Shown here piece by piece: positions 38,061 to 48,140 of a stretch of DNA of 64,000 nucleotides (its first letter is position 1; the number at the start of each line of letters is the position of its first letter). Source of the stretch: an uncultured Pluralibacter sp. GTDB taxonomy: Bacteria; Pseudomonadota; Gammaproteobacteria; Enterobacterales; Enterobacteriaceae. The notes below the pieces were generated by a model. It ran no database searches, had not been told where the DNA came from, and worked only from the letters and a program-made list of their open reading frames with translations. Made by a program: the position numbers and the translations under genes. Location of the stretch: NCBI RefSeq assembly GCF_913775985.1, contig NZ_CAJYMB010000147.1:496001-560000 (forward strand). The letters are read 5' to 3'.

Positions 38061-38501
38061 ATGTTGGGTTGGGTTATTGCCTGTCATAACGACAGCGCGC
38101 AAGAGTTGTTGGATCGTCTGGAAAAGCAGTTTGGGCCGCAGACCCAGTGCCGGGCTATTAACTTTTGGCAGGGCCTGAGCAGCAACATGCTCAGCCGCAT
38201 GATGTGTGACGCGCTGCATCAGACTGATTCCGGCGACGGCGTTATCTTCCTCACCGACAAATCTGGCGAAGCGCCTTACCGCACCGCCGCGCTAATGAGC
38301 CATAAACACCCCAGCTGCGAAGTTATCTCAGGCATCAGCTATTCGTTACTGGAAAAGATGCTTCCCCTGCGTACCACCCTCGACAGTGCCGCATTTCGCG
38401 ATGCGGTGATGGCGCTGGGCGAAGAGGGCGTAAGCAGCCTCTGGCACCAGCAGCAGAAAAACCCGCCGTTCGTTTTACTTCACGACCTTTATTCCAGCTA
38501 G
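38061..38501 (+). CDS. yadI: PTS EIIA(Man)-type domain protein YadI
   Basis: A stand-alone 146-residue domain like the IIA component of mannose-family phosphotransferase systems, same length as E. coli YadI. The phosphorylatable histidine would be His9 (GWVIACHNDSAQE). Other conserved blocks are the NFWQGLSSNMLSRMM region and VIFLTDKSGEAPYR. No partner IIB, IIC or IID gene is adjacent, so its sugar or regulatory target is unknown. GAGGAG lies 7 bases before the ATG; an in-frame start upstream would overlap yadH and is rejected. Confidence 0.92.
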   Translation: MLGWVIACHNDSAQELLDRLEKQFGPQTQCRAINFWQGLSSNMLSRMMCDALHQTDSGDGVIFLTDKSGEAPYRTAALMSHKHPSCEVISGISYSLLEKMLPLRTTLDSAAFRDAVMALGEEGVSSLWHQQQKNPPFVLLHDLYSS

Positions 38502-38526
38502 GCTATTTGTGGGCTGGGGAGGGAGA

Positions 38527-38549
38527 GCGGCTGGCCGGAAGCCAGCCGC
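38527..38549. terminator. Hairpin between convergent yadI and panD
   Basis: Nine-bp perfect stem GCGGCTGGC / GCCAGCCGC with loop CGGAA. No U-tract on either strand; position suggests a shared transcription barrier. Confidence 0.4.
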
Positions 38550-38561
38550 GATGAGAGATTG

Positions 38562-38942
38562 TCAGGCTACCTGCACCGGGATGGCTTTGGCGGTGCGTTT
38601 CATTTCGTTATCCCCTTCGAAATAGGCCACTTTTGGCCGCCACGCCCGCGCTTCTTCATCCGGCATGGTGACGAAGCTTGCGATAATCACAATGTCGCCG
38701 ACGGCGGCGCAGTGGGCCGCGGCGCCGTTAACGGAGATAATCCGCGAACCGCGCTCGGCGGCGATGGCGTAAGTGGAGAAACGCTTGCCGTTGCTGACGT
38801 TCCAGATATCAATCGCTTCGTTTTCGAGGATGCCCGCCGCGTCGAGGAAGTCCTGGTCGATGGCGCAGGAGCCTTCATAATGCAGGTCCGCCTGGGTGAC
38901 TTTAACGCGGTGGAGTTTGCCCTGCAGCATAGTGCGAATCAT
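38562..38942 (-). CDS. panD: Aspartate 1-decarboxylase proenzyme
   Basis: Makes beta-alanine for pantothenate. The 126-residue proenzyme has the self-cleavage site Gly24-Ser25 (HYEGSCAID), which creates the pyruvoyl group; Lys9 and the NGAAAH stretch near residue 72 belong to the active site. Maturation in enterobacteria needs PanM/PanZ, encoded elsewhere. It follows panC by 107 bp in the same direction. AAAGG precedes the ATG. Confidence 0.97.
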   Translation of the reverse strand: MIRTMLQGKLHRVKVTQADLHYEGSCAIDQDFLDAAGILENEAIDIWNVSNGKRFSTYAIAAERGSRIISVNGAAAHCAAVGDIVIIASFVTMPDEEARAWRPKVAYFEGDNEMKRTAKAIPVQVA

Positions 38943-39049
38943 AACGTTACCTTTATCGTTCAGGTGTCATACCGGAAGCTCCGGCCTTCGTTAACCCGGC
39001 TGACGCTCGCCGCCGGGCGTATACAATCAGCATCCTGCCCGGTGTTAGC

Positions 39050-39910
39050 CTAATCCTGCGGCGCTAATTCCAACACTTTATTATCAATGAGGCGCGCCTG
39101 GCCGAGCCATGCCGCCATCAGAATCACCGCCCGCGGGCTGCTGTCCGTCAGCTCAAGCAGGTTGTCGGCGTCGCGGATCTGAATATCGTCAGCGCGAAAG
39201 CCTTTATCGTTCAGCTCCTGCGCGGCGAGAGCAATAATCTCCTCCAGCGCGCGCTCGCCGTTTTGCAGCTTCGCGGCCATGCCGGTCATTACCTTATGCA
39301 GGCCGGGGGCAATTTTACGCTGGTCGGCGGTCAGGTAGCCGTTGCGGGAGCTGAGCGCCAGGCCATCTTTCGCCCGCACGATAGGTACGCCGACAATCTC
39401 AATATCGTAGCTCATATCGGCCGCCATCTTGCGGATCAGCGCCAGCTGCTGGAAATCTTTCTCGCCGAAGCAGGCAACGTCCGGCTGCACCATATTGAAC
39501 AGCTTGCTGACGATGGTGGAGACGCCGCGGAAGTGGCCCGGGCGGCTGGCACCTTCCAGCATGGTTGACAGGCCCGGCACGTCCACGAACGTCTGGCCGT
39601 CGGTACCCTGCGGATAGATATCCGCCGGGGCCGGGGCGAACACCAGCTCGACTTTGCGTTTGTTTAGCTTTTCGCTGTCTTCCTGCAGGGTGCGCGGATA
39701 GCGGGCAAGGTCGTCCGGGCGATCGAACTGCATCGGATTCACGAACACGCTTACTACTACAACATCAGCGCGGGCGCGGGCTTCGTCCACCAGCTTCATA
39801 TGCCCGTCGTGCAGGTTACCCATTGTCGGCACCAGCGCGATGCGCTTGCCTTCTGAATGCAGGCGGCGGATATGCTGGCGCAGCAGCGGCAGGGTTTCGA
39901 TTATCAACAC
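39050..39910 (-). CDS. panC: Pantothenate synthetase (pantoate-beta-alanine ligase)
   Basis: Joins pantoate and beta-alanine with ATP hydrolysis to AMP. The 286 residues (E. coli 283) show the adenylating HIGH-type motif GNLHDGH (about 31-37), [19 protein letters not shown] and the LSSRN loop. The start codon is GTG with a strong AAGGAG 6 bases upstream. It begins 10 bp after panB, so panB-panC form an operon with panD behind. Confidence 0.97.
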   Translation of the reverse strand: MLIIETLPLLRQHIRRLHSEGKRIALVPTMGNLHDGHMKLVDEARARADVVVVSVFVNPMQFDRPDDLARYPRTLQEDSEKLNKRKVELVFAPAPADIYPQGTDGQTFVDVPGLSTMLEGASRPGHFRGVSTIVSKLFNMVQPDVACFGEKDFQQLALIRKMAADMSYDIEIVGVPIVRAKDGLALSSRNGYLTADQRKIAPGLHKVMTGMAAKLQNGERALEEIIALAAQELNDKGFRADDIQIRDADNLLELTDSSPRAVILMAAWLGQARLIDNKVLELAPQD

Positions 39911-39920
39911 AACAAACTCC

Positions 39921-40712
39921 TTAATGGAAACTGTGTTCTTCGCCCGGATAGGCCCCGGACTCTACTTCGGCAATATACTGCTGTACCGCAGCGCGCATGT
40001 CGTTCGCTCCGACGAGGAAGTTTTTAGCAAATTTTGGAATGTGGCCGCCGGTAATGCCGAAGGCGTCGTGCATCACCAGGATCTGTCCGTCGGTGACATT
40101 GCCGGCGCCGATGCCGATAACCGGAATACGCAGCGCCTCGGTGATCCGCCGGGCGAGCTCAACCGGAACGCACTCCAGCACCAGCAGCTGGGCGCCGGCG
40201 GCTTCAAGCGCCAGGGCATCGTCAAACAGTACCTGGGCCGCGTCGCCGCGTCCCTGAACCTTGTAGCCCCCGAAGACGTTGACCGACTGCGGCGTCAGGC
40301 CCAGATGGCCGCAAACCGGCACCGCCCGCTCGGTCAGCATTTTGACCGTCTCCACCAGCCACGCACCGCCTTCAATTTTCACCATGTTGGCACCGGCGCG
40401 CATCACTACAGCGGCGTTATCAAACGCCTGCTCCGGCGTTGCGTAAGCCATAAACGGCAGGTCGGCGAGCAGCAGCGCGTTTGGCGCACCGCGGCGCACC
40501 GCGCGGGTGTGGTAGGCAATATCCTCAACGGTCACCGGCAGCGTAGAGTCGTGCCCCTGAACCGTCATGCCCAGCGAATCGCCAATCAGCATTACGCTGA
40601 TGCCCGCGTCGGCAAACAGCTTCGCAAAGCTGAAGTCATAGGCAGTGATGGTGGCGAAGCGCGTTTTTTCCTGTTTGCACTTTTGCAGAAGGGAAATCGT
40701 GGTGGGTTTCAT
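39921..40712 (-). CDS. panB: 3-methyl-2-oxobutanoate hydroxymethyltransferase
   Basis: First committed step to pantoate: transfers a hydroxymethyl group from methylene-tetrahydrofolate to 2-oxoisovalerate. 263 residues (E. coli 264), TIM-barrel with [15 protein letters not shown], the metal-binding GDSLGM and the substrate motif [13 protein letters not shown]. The ATG chosen has AGGAATTCCG before it; an upstream in-frame extension is rejected on length. The folK stop lies 75 bp upstream, with no fimbrial cluster in between. Confidence 0.97.
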   Translation of the reverse strand: MKPTTISLLQKCKQEKTRFATITAYDFSFAKLFADAGISVMLIGDSLGMTVQGHDSTLPVTVEDIAYHTRAVRRGAPNALLLADLPFMAYATPEQAFDNAAVVMRAGANMVKIEGGAWLVETVKMLTERAVPVCGHLGLTPQSVNVFGGYKVQGRGDAAQVLFDDALALEAAGAQLLVLECVPVELARRITEALRIPVIGIGAGNVTDGQILVMHDAFGITGGHIPKFAKNFLVGANDMRAAVQQYIAEVESGAYPGEEHSFH

Positions 40713-40787
40713 CGGAATTCCTGATAGCCAAAGTTGGAACCTGCGGCATTGTATCAGGCGTAATGCCCGGGGCAACGGTTTTAAGGA

Positions 40788-41267
40788 CTACCAGCGGTGG
40801 GGTTTTGCGCAGGCAAGAATGTCCAGCCGCTCGCGCAGAGTGGTTCCGTCAGGAAAGCGCAAATAGGGGGCGATCTCCGCCAGCGGCCAGAGCATAAAGC
40901 CGCGGTTGTGCATGTCGTAATGGGGCACCGTCAGGCGCGGCGTGTCGATAATCCGATCGCCAAACAGCATCATATCGAGATCCAGCGTGCGCGGGCCCCA
41001 GCGCTCTGCCTTACGAACCCGTCCCTGCTGCAGCTCGATACGCTGGGTGTGGTCAAGCAGCGCTTCAGGCTCAAGATCGGTGTCCAGCGCCAGCGCGGCG
41101 TTGAGATAATCGGGCTGGTCCTGCGGCCCCAGCGGCGGGGTGCGGTAAAACGATGAAACGGCAGCCGTGCGGCTTTGAGGAATATCGCCGAGTGCGGCAA
41201 TCGCGGCGTTCACCTGATCGAGCGGCGAAGCCAGATTGCTGCCAATGGCGATATAGACCCTGTTCAC
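40788..41267 (-). CDS. folK: 6-hydroxymethyl-7,8-dihydropterin pyrophosphokinase
   Basis: Folate biosynthesis enzyme transferring pyrophosphate from ATP to hydroxymethyl-dihydropterin. From the GTG it has 159 residues, as in E. coli. Family marks are [29 protein letters not shown] and the signature GPRTLDLD with magnesium ligands Asp96 and Asp98. The start codon overlaps the pcnB stop as GTGA, implying coupling; a longer in-frame extension into pcnB is not supported. Confidence 0.96.
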   Translation of the reverse strand: MNRVYIAIGSNLASPLDQVNAAIAALGDIPQSRTAAVSSFYRTPPLGPQDQPDYLNAALALDTDLEPEALLDHTQRIELQQGRVRKAERWGPRTLDLDMMLFGDRIIDTPRLTVPHYDMHNRGFMLWPLAEIAPYLRFPDGTTLRERLDILACAKPHRW

Positions 41268-42661
41268 GCGCTGCCTTCGCGACGCGGAGTGCGCTTGCGC
41301 GGGCGGCGATGGCGGCGGCGGGCGGCAGGTTCGTCGTCCAGGCCGTTGAGCATATCTTTCTGCGCCGGCGGCGCCGCAACCTGAAACTCGCCCCACCACT
41401 GGGTAAGACGCTGCAGTTCGCTGTTGTTTTCCACTTCGGCACGCAGCGCCATCAGATCGTAGGCGGCGCGGAATTTCGGATGCTCCATCAGCTTCCAGGC
41501 GCGCTTGCCCTGGCGGCGCGACATCCGCAGCTGTAGCTGCCAGATATCACGGATAAGCGTGGTAATGCGCTTCGGAATAGCCAGCGACTTGCAGGCTTCG
41601 TCCAGCACGTCGTTCATGGCCAACGCAAAGGCGTCGAGGTAGGCCAGGCCGCTCTCCTGCGCAATCCGCTGGGCCGTTTCCAGCTGCGGATACCAGAACA
41701 GGGCGGCAAACAGGAAAGCCGGATTCACGCGCATGTCGTTGTGAATGCGGTTATCGGTATTGCGCAGCACCTGATCGATAATGCGCTCCATCGGACTATC
41801 GCCGCTTTCGGTGAAATAGCGGGTGATGGTCGGGAACAGCGGCTGGATCAGGCTATATTCGCACAGCAGCTTCCAGGTCTCATAGCCGTAGCCGGCCTGT
41901 AGCAGCTTCAGGGATTCTTCAAACAGGCGCGCCGGCGGTACGTCGTTAATCAGAGTGGCCAGACGCGGGATCGGCTCGGCGCTGTCCGGGCTGATGCGCA
42001 TGTTCAGCTTGGCCGCAAAGCGCACGGCGCGCAGCATGCGCACCGGATCTTCACGATAGCGGGTTTCCGGATCGCCAATCAGGCGAATCACGCCCTGCTG
42101 CAGATCGCGCATGCCGCCGACGTAGTCGCGTACCGTAAAGTCGGCCACGCTGTAGTAAAGGCTGTTGATGGTGAAGTCGCGGCGCTGGGCGTCTTCTTCA
42201 ATGGAGCCGAAGATGTTATCGCGCAGCAGCATACCGTTCTGGCCGCGCTGGGAGGTGGCGCGATCCGCAGGCGAACCGTCGTGGTGTCCGCGGAAGGTGG
42301 CGACTTCAATGATTTCCGGACCGAACATCACGTGGGCCAGGCGGAAGCGGCGGCCAATCAGGCGGCAGTTGCGAAACAGCTTGCGCACCTGCTCCGGCGT
42401 GGCGCTGGTGGTCACGTCAAAATCTTTCGGCTTTTTGCCCAGCAGCAGATCGCGCACGCCGCCGCCAACGAGATACGCCTCGTAGCCCGCTTTATTCAGG
42501 CGGTAGAGAACCTTGAGCGCATTTTCACTGATATCTTTGCGGGAAATAGCGTGCTGCTCACGCGGAATGACCGTCATTTCAGGTTTTTCATCGACGGTTT
42601 CAGCCCCGTTTTCATCACGGGTTAGCACCTTGCGGCAAAAATTAGCGACTCGGGTAAAAAT
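41264..42661 (-). CDS. pcnB: Poly(A) polymerase I, predicted AUU start
   Basis: Adds poly(A) tails that promote RNA decay and controls ColE1-type plasmid copy number through RNAI. The nucleotidyltransferase core has VGGGVRD and KKPKDFDV (catalytic DFD about 80-82), then RNA-binding helices and a basic Arg-rich tail. No ATG gives a full-length protein. An ATT codon with GAGG 6 bases upstream begins an N-terminus [14 protein letters not shown] that matches E. coli PcnB and gives exactly 465 residues, the E. coli length. AUU initiation of pcnB is established in E. coli. A GTG 11 codons downstream is the alternative start. First gene before folK. Confidence 0.94.
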   Translation of the reverse strand: MFTRVANFCRKVLTRDENGAETVDEKPEMTVIPREQHAISRKDISENALKVLYRLNKAGYEAYLVGGGVRDLLLGKKPKDFDVTTSATPEQVRKLFRNCRLIGRRFRLAHVMFGPEIIEVATFRGHHDGSPADRATSQRGQNGMLLRDNIFGSIEEDAQRRDFTINSLYYSVADFTVRDYVGGMRDLQQGVIRLIGDPETRYREDPVRMLRAVRFAAKLNMRISPDSAEPIPRLATLINDVPPARLFEESLKLLQAGYGYETWKLLCEYSLIQPLFPTITRYFTESGDSPMERIIDQVLRNTDNRIHNDMRVNPAFLFAALFWYPQLETAQRIAQESGLAYLDAFALAMNDVLDEACKSLAIPKRITTLIRDIWQLQLRMSRRQGKRAWKLMEHPKFRAAYDLMALRAEVENNSELQRLTQWWGEFQVAAPPAQKDMLNGLDDEPAARRRHRRPRKRTPRREGSA

Positions 42662-42725
42662 GTTGCACCTCGGTTATCGTATCAGTCGTCGGATTAGAGA
42701 CAAAAAAATAGCGGCTAATCATAGC

Positions 42726-43598
42726 TCAGCGCGAGCCGTTTGAGAATGGCGGATTTACAAGCGTCCAGCCAGCCACCGCGTGTTCAAGTAGCGCATCCAG
42801 CGTCAAATCCTGCCACTCTTCGGCAACTGCCTGATTCAGAAAGCGCAGGGCACGAACGATTTCCGGGCGCGGATCGCCGGTGGGAAGCGCCGGGGCGTGA
42901 TTCTGTTTCGACAGTTTATTGCCGTCGGCGTTGAGCGCCAGAGGCAGGTGAATATAGTCCGGCGGCTGCCAGCCGAAGTGCTGATAGAGTGAAATCTGGC
43001 GCACGGTAGGCTCGATAAGATCGGCGCCGCGCACGATCTCTGTTACGCCCTGGCTGTGGTCATCCACCACGACCGCCAGGTTGTAGGCGAACAGGCCGTC
43101 CCGACGGTGGATGATAAAGTCTTCCCGGGCCAGCTTCTCGTCGGTAGTGATGTCACCGCGCAGGCGATCGTGAAAGCCGAGTACCGGGCGGGTCTGGCGC
43201 AGGCGCAGGGCGGCGTTTTCCGGGCCGAGCTGCAGATCGCGGCAATGTCCGTCATACGTGCCGCCAACGCTCTGTATGCGCGCCCGGGTGCAGGTGCAGT
43301 AGTAGCACAGGCCCTGCGCTTTCAGCCACGCCAGCCGCTCGCGATAGGCATCGTGGCGACGGGACTGCCACATGACCTCGCCGTCCCAGCGCAGGCCGTA
43401 ATGTTCCAGCTGGCGCAGAATCGCGTCGGCGGCACCGGGAACTTCACGGGGAGGATCGATATCTTCAATGCGCACCAGCCAGCGGCCGCGGCGCGCGCGG
43501 GCCTGCAGATAGCTGCCGAGCGCCGCAATCAGCGAACCGAAGTGCAGCTCGCCGGAGGGAGAAGGCGCGAAGCGCCCGATATAGTCACTGTTTTCCAT
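42726..43598 (-). CDS. gluQ: Glutamyl-queuosine tRNA(Asp) synthetase
   Basis: Truncated GluRS paralogue that attaches glutamate to queuosine in the anticodon of tRNA-Asp. 290 residues, lacking the anticodon-binding domain of true GluRS. Class I motifs are SGELHFGSL and KLSKQNH; the zinc site is suggested by CYYCTC and a further Cys in DGHC. No clear ribosome-binding site precedes the ATG, and a terminator separates it from dksA, both consistent with low expression. The C-terminus is shorter than E. coli (298). Confidence 0.95.
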   Translation of the reverse strand: MENSDYIGRFAPSPSGELHFGSLIAALGSYLQARARRGRWLVRIEDIDPPREVPGAADAILRQLEHYGLRWDGEVMWQSRRHDAYRERLAWLKAQGLCYYCTCTRARIQSVGGTYDGHCRDLQLGPENAALRLRQTRPVLGFHDRLRGDITTDEKLAREDFIIHRRDGLFAYNLAVVVDDHSQGVTEIVRGADLIEPTVRQISLYQHFGWQPPDYIHLPLALNADGNKLSKQNHAPALPTGDPRPEIVRALRFLNQAVAEEWQDLTLDALLEHAVAGWTLVNPPFSNGSR

Positions 43599-43602
43599 AA
43601 TC

Positions 43603-43636
43603 TAAAAATAAATAAGGCGGGAGAGTGCTCCCGCCT
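43603..43636 (-). terminator. Intrinsic terminator between dksA and gluQ
   Basis: Nine-bp stem AGGCGGGAG / CTCCCGCCT with a 4-base loop, followed on the minus strand by TATTTATTTTTAG, ending just before gluQ. A terminator at this site that limits gluQ expression was described in Shigella flexneri. Confidence 0.88.
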
Positions 43637-43662
43637 GTGAAAAGTGAATGCTTGCTAAAAAA

Positions 43663-44118
43663 TTAGCCAGCCATCTGTTTTTCGCGAATTTCCGCCAGCG
43701 TTTTGCAGTCGATGCACAGATCGGCTGTCGGACGAGCTTCCAGACGGCGAATGCCGATCTCGACGCCGCAGGATTCGCAGTAGCCGAAATCTTCGTCTTC
43801 GACCTTCTTCAGCGTTTTTTCGATCTTTTTAATAAGCTTGCGTTCACGATCGCGGTTACGCAGTTCCAGGCTGAACTCTTCTTCCTGGGCGGCTCTGTCT
43901 ACCGGATCCGGGAAGTTGGCAGCTTCATCCTGCATATGGCTGACTGTACGATCCACTTCATCCCTGAGTTGGTTACGCCACGCTTCAAGAATACGCCTGA
44001 AGTGCGCCAGCTGGGCGTCGTTCATATACTCTTCGCCTGGCTTCTCTTGATACGGCTCCACCCCAGCGATGGCGAGAATACTCAGGGACGATGTTTTACG
44101 GATTTGCCCTTCTTGCAT
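43663..44118 (-). CDS. dksA: RNA polymerase-binding transcription factor DksA
   Basis: Binds the RNA polymerase secondary channel and works with ppGpp in the stringent response. 151 residues as in E. coli. The coiled-coil tip residues Asp71, Asp74 and Ala76 (DPVDRAA) are present, as is the four-cysteine zinc finger (CESC and CIDC). GGAG lies before the chosen ATG; an upstream in-frame start adds six residues. A small CCCC/GGGG hairpin sits in the leader. A terminator follows before gluQ. Confidence 0.98.
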   Translation of the reverse strand: MQEGQIRKTSSLSILAIAGVEPYQEKPGEEYMNDAQLAHFRRILEAWRNQLRDEVDRTVSHMQDEAANFPDPVDRAAQEEEFSLELRNRDRERKLIKKIEKTLKKVEDEDFGYCESCGVEIGIRRLEARPTADLCIDCKTLAEIREKQMAG

Positions 44119-44294
44119 GTTGCTTCTCCTTAACACGCACTATCGATCCCCGTGTGGGGGAAAAAATCAGGCCGCTATAAATAGCAGATGCTTTTCCGGA
44201 TAGCAATTATCTAAACGTTACACTTGACAACCCTGTGAGGAACGGCGTATTTGCGCACGCGAACCGTTCAATTGTTACCCGAACAGCCCGCTGT

Positions 44295-44999
44295 TTATAG
44301 CACGATATCCAGCGGTTCCTTCAGCGTTATCCTCTCTGCAGAGAGCGCCGCTTTATAGGCCAGCACCTCTACGCCCTTGTCGTATGCTTCTTTTAATAAC
44401 TGCGCGTACACAGGATCGATATGGCGCGCGGGTGCAAAACGGGTAATGGCGGAGTGAAGCACCGCAAACAGCAGTACGGCGCGATCGCCATCGGCCGCCA
44501 CGCTCATCAGCTCGCGCAGATGCTTTTGACCACGAGCGGTAACCGCATCGGGAAAATAGCCCTGATCTTTCTCTGCTAACGTCACTGATTTCACTTCAAT
44601 ATAGCAGTCAGGTCGCCCTTGCGCCTGCAGCATCACGTCGATCCGGCTGCGTTCGGCGCCGTATTTAACTTCACTTCTTAGCTGACTATAACCAGCAAGT
44701 TCTGAAATTTGACCTTCGGCGATAGCTTCTTTAGCCAGCGTGTTGGCCCGCAGGGTATTGACGCAGATAAAATCCCCGCCGGCAGTCTCGGTGATCTCCC
44801 AGGTGTGGGGATATTTTCGCGTCTTGCTCTCTGAGGTGGAGTACCACACGGTATCGCCCGGCACGGCGCAGCCGGTCATCGCGCCGGTGTTCGGGCAGTG
44901 CAGGGTCAGCGCTTCGCCCGACGGGGTGATGACGTCCGCCAGAAAACGCTTGTAGCGCTTAATCAGGCGGGCGGGCTGTAGCGGGGGTGAAAATAGCAT
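44295..44999 (-). CDS. sfsA: SfsA family protein (sugar fermentation stimulation protein homologue)
   Basis: Conserved 234-residue protein. In E. coli overexpression affected maltose gene expression, and a nuclease-like fold with nucleic-acid binding has been proposed. Visible are the OB-like N-terminus ([20 protein letters not shown]) and the PD-(D/E)xK-like region with [18 protein letters not shown] and RGQKHLREL. Function is not established. It starts 10 bp after thpR, so the two form an operon. AAGGA precedes the ATG. Confidence 0.94.
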   Translation of the reverse strand: MLFSPPLQPARLIKRYKRFLADVITPSGEALTLHCPNTGAMTGCAVPGDTVWYSTSESKTRKYPHTWEITETAGGDFICVNTLRANTLAKEAIAEGQISELAGYSQLRSEVKYGAERSRIDVMLQAQGRPDCYIEVKSVTLAEKDQGYFPDAVTARGQKHLRELMSVAADGDRAVLLFAVLHSAITRFAPARHIDPVYAQLLKEAYDKGVEVLAYKAALSAERITLKEPLDIVL

Positions 45000-45009
45000 G
45001 CCAGTTTCC

Positions 45010-45540
45010 TTATTCGGTAAGCGACCAGTGCTCCAGCTGGACGTAGCGGGTGCGTCCCCGGGCGAAATGTGACTGATATAGCGAAAATCCGCTCACCGGC
45101 ACTGACCAGCGAAACCCCGGCGGCGGGATCGCCACGGCACTGGCGGCATCGCGCAGCAGAGTAATATGCGGATGGAACGGGCGCGGGCTCTGATAGCAGC
45201 CGCTGCGCGCCGCCTGCGCCCGTAACATATTAGCCAGCTGCAGCAGGCCGCGGGGCGGCTGACGCGTGCCGAGCCACACCACCCGCGAGCGCAGCCACTG
45301 CCCGGCATCGTCGAGGGTTAAGGTAAAGCCCGGCTGGCGGATGCGCCCGGCCATCGCCGACAGTGCCCGCTGCTTCTCCGGGCTTACCTCGCCGAGGAAT
45401 GCCAGCGTCAGGTGCAGATTGGCCGCTGCCACAGGGCGGCCAGCGCCGTCGGCGAAGCTTGCCGCGCGCCAGCTTATAATCTGCTGCTGGATCTCATCGG
45501 GGAGCGAAAGGGCGAAAAAAAGCTGTTTAGACTCGGACAT
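45010..45540 (-). CDS. thpR: RNA 2',3'-cyclic phosphodiesterase
   Basis: 2H phosphoesterase of 176 residues that opens 2',3'-cyclic phosphates and can join 2'-5' RNA linkages in vitro (formerly LigT). The paired motifs HLTLAFL (His43, Thr45) and HPHITLL (His125, Thr127) form the active site. It is divergent from hrpB across 72 bp and is followed closely by sfsA. No strong ribosome-binding site is seen. Physiological role unclear. Confidence 0.95.
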   Translation of the reverse strand: MSESKQLFFALSLPDEIQQQIISWRAASFADGAGRPVAAANLHLTLAFLGEVSPEKQRALSAMAGRIRQPGFTLTLDDAGQWLRSRVVWLGTRQPPRGLLQLANMLRAQAARSGCYQSPRPFHPHITLLRDAASAVAIPPPGFRWSVPVSGFSLYQSHFARGRTRYVQLEHWSLTE

Positions 45541-45549
45541 AACGGAGAC

Positions 45550-45578
45550 TCGGTAATGATTCCGGCCAATGCTACAAT
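45550..45578 (+). promoter_or_regulatory. Possible extended -10 promoter of hrpB
   Basis: TGC-TACAAT (45570-45578) is a good extended -10; a matching -35 is weak. A start near 45585 would leave only the GTG at 45613 as hrpB initiator. Confidence 0.45.
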
Positions 45579-45612
45579 GCGAGGCTTCGTAAAGCCATCT
45601 CCGGAGCCGTCA

Positions 45613-48042
45613 GTGTCCTCTTTGCCCGTTGCCGCCATTCTTTCCGACCTTCTTCAGGCGCTGAGCGCCGCGCCGCAGGTGCTGCTTAACGCGCCCACCG
45701 GCGCGGGGAAATCCACCTGGCTGCCGCTGCAAATCCTGCAGCACGGCGCGGTTGACGGCAAAATTCTGCTGCTGGAGCCGCGCCGGCTGGCGGCGCGCAA
45801 CGTGGCCCAGCGGCTGGCGGAGCTGCTCGGCGAGAAGCCCGGCGAAACCGTCGGCTACCGGATGCGCGCTGAAACCTGCGTCGGCAAAAATACCCGCCTG
45901 GAGGTGGTGACTGAGGGCATCCTCACCCGGATGCTGCAGCGGGATCCGGAACTTGCCGGCGTTGGGCTGGTGATCCTTGATGAGTTTCACGAACGCAGCC
46001 TGCAGGCGGATCTGGCACTGGCGCTGCTGCTCGACGTGCAGCAGGGGCTGCGGGACGACCTCAGGCTGCTTATCATGTCCGCCACGCTGGATAATGTCCG
46101 GTTACAGACTTTACTCCCCGACGCGCCGGTGATTGCCTCCGAAGGCAGGGCGTTTCCCGTTGATCGCCGCTATCTCTCTCTTCCCACCCATCAGCGTTTT
46201 GATGAAGCGGTGGCAATTGCCACTGCCGATCTGCTGCGCGAAGAATCCGGCTCGCTGCTGCTGTTCCTGCCCGGCGTCGGGGAGATACAGCGGGTGCACG
46301 AGCAGCTGGCAACACGGGTTAGTGCCGACGTGGCGCTCTGCCCGCTGTACGGCGCGCTGCCGCTTGCCGAGCAGCGCCGGGCGATCCTTCCGGCCCCGAA
46401 GGGCACACGCAAAGTGGTACTGGCCACCAACATCGCCGAGACCAGCCTGACTATCGAAGGCATTCGGCTGGTGGTAGACAGCGCCCAGGAGCGCGTTGCC
46501 CGTTTCGATCCGCGGGCTGGCCTGACCCGTCTGGTCACCCAGCGCGTTAGCCAGGCTTCAATGACCCAGCGCGCCGGTCGCGCCGGGCGACTTGAGCCGG
46601 GGATCTGTGTGCATCTGCTCGGGAAAGAGCAGGCGGAACGGGCCGCGGCGCAAGGCGAGCCGGAGATCCTGCAAAGCGATCTCTGCGGTCTGCTGCTGGA
46701 GCTGCTGCAGTGGGGCTGTCGGGATCCGGCGGAGCTGCGCTGGCTGGACGCACCGCCCGAGGCGAATCTGGCAGCCGCCCGCCGGCTGCTGTCTCAGCTC
46801 GGCGCGTTCGACGGCCAGCGCCTGACGGCGTTCGGGCAGAAGATGGCGAGCCTCGGCAACGATCCGCGCCTCGCGGCGGTGCTGGCGGCGGCAGAGACCG
46901 CCGATGACCGGGCTACGGCGGCAAAACTGGCCGCTATTCTTGAAGAGCCGCCCCGGCGCGGCAGTGTCGATCTCGGCGTTGCATTCTCCCGCAGCCAGCC
47001 CGCCTGGCAGCAGCGGGCGAGGGCGCTGCTTCAGCGGCTCGAGGGCGCGGCGGGACAGCCGGACGCCGGACGCATCGCGCCGCTGCTGGTTCACGGCTTT
47101 GCCGACCGCATTGCCCGCCGCCGCGGTCAGGAAGGGCGCTATCAGCTGGCAAACGGCACCGGTGCGGTGCTGGACGCCGACGATGCGCTGGGCCGCCACG
47201 AGTGGCTAATTGCCCCGCTGCTGCTGCAGGGCAGCCAGTCGCCGGACGCGCGCATGCTGCTGGCGCTGCCGCTGGATATCGACGCACTCATTGCCGACGC
47301 GCCGCAGCTGCTGAGCCAGTCGGACACCGTGGAGTGGGACGAGGCGCAGGGCACGCTCAAAGCCTGGCGCCGCAGCCGCATCGGCCAGCTGACCGTCAAA
47401 GTTCAGCCGCTGGCAAAACCCTCCGAAGAGGAGCTGCACCGGGCGATGCTCAACGGCATTCGCGATAAAGGGCTTGGGGTGCTCGGCTGGAACGCAGAAG
47501 CCGAACAGCTTCGACTGCGAATCCAGTGCGCCGCACGCTGGCTGCCGGAAGCGGCGTGGCCGGACGTTTCGGATGAAGGGCTGCTGGCGAACCTGGAAAG
47601 CTGGCTACTGCCGCAGATGGCGGGGGTTCACTCCCTGAAAGCGCTCAAGGCGCTGAATATTGCTCAGGCTTTGCAGGGGCTGCTGCCCTGGTCATTACGG
47701 CAGCGGCTGGATAGTGCGCTGCCCACGCATTACACTGTGCCCACCGGAAGCCGTATTGCGCTACGCTATGATCTTGATAAACCTCCCGTCCTGTCGGTCA
47801 GGATGCAGGAGATGTTTGGCGAGGCGGTAACGCCCGCGATTGCCGACGGCCGCGTGGCGCTGTTGCTGGAGCTGCTTTCGCCCGCCCAGCGTCCGCTGCA
47901 GATAACGCGCGACTTAAGCGCCTTCTGGGCCGGCACCTATCGCGAGGTGCAAAAAGAGATGAAGGGCCGCTATCCGAAGCACGTCTGGCCCGCCGATCCG
48001 GCGAACACCGCGCCGACGCGGCGGACCAAAAAATATTCGTGA
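45613..48042 (+). CDS. hrpB: ATP-dependent RNA helicase HrpB (DEAH family)
   Basis: DExH-box helicase of 809 residues whose in vivo substrate is unknown. Walker A APTGAGKST (27-35), DEFH box (123-126), SAT motif (MSATLDN), motif VI QRAGRAGR, then the HA2-like and HrpB C-terminal domains ending PTRRTKKYS. The GTG start was chosen because GGAG is 6 bases away, the sequence then begins xSSLPVAA as in E. coli, and a promoter-like element lies just upstream. In-frame ATGs further upstream, some inside the divergent thpR, are less likely. Confidence 0.94.
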   Translation: MSSLPVAAILSDLLQALSAAPQVLLNAPTGAGKSTWLPLQILQHGAVDGKILLLEPRRLAARNVAQRLAELLGEKPGETVGYRMRAETCVGKNTRLEVVTEGILTRMLQRDPELAGVGLVILDEFHERSLQADLALALLLDVQQGLRDDLRLLIMSATLDNVRLQTLLPDAPVIASEGRAFPVDRRYLSLPTHQRFDEAVAIATADLLREESGSLLLFLPGVGEIQRVHEQLATRVSADVALCPLYGALPLAEQRRAILPAPKGTRKVVLATNIAETSLTIEGIRLVVDSAQERVARFDPRAGLTRLVTQRVSQASMTQRAGRAGRLEPGICVHLLGKEQAERAAAQGEPEILQSDLCGLLLELLQWGCRDPAELRWLDAPPEANLAAARRLLSQLGAFDGQRLTAFGQKMASLGNDPRLAAVLAAAETADDRATAAKLAAILEEPPRRGSVDLGVAFSRSQPAWQQRARALLQRLEGAAGQPDAGRIAPLLVHGFADRIARRRGQEGRYQLANGTGAVLDADDALGRHEWLIAPLLLQGSQSPDARMLLALPLDIDALIADAPQLLSQSDTVEWDEAQGTLKAWRRSRIGQLTVKVQPLAKPSEEELHRAMLNGIRDKGLGVLGWNAEAEQLRLRIQCAARWLPEAAWPDVSDEGLLANLESWLLPQMAGVHSLKALKALNIAQALQGLLPWSLRQRLDSALPTHYTVPTGSRIALRYDLDKPPVLSVRMQEMFGEAVTPAIADGRVALLLELLSPAQRPLQITRDLSAFWAGTYREVQKEMKGRYPKHVWPADPANTAPTRRTKKYS

Positions 48043-48140
48043 GCCGGCACTGCCGGAAATTTTGAGAGATTTCTTCTTCCGCCCGCGGGTGGAGGAGATG
48101 AGAATCGGGCGCTTATGCCTGAACATTGCGGAGAGAAAGC

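Noticed and set aside
45412-45612. N-terminal extension of hrpB into the divergent thpR gene
   Set aside because: The sequence is antisense to thpR, lies before the promoter-like element, and the GTG start gives the 809-residue family form.
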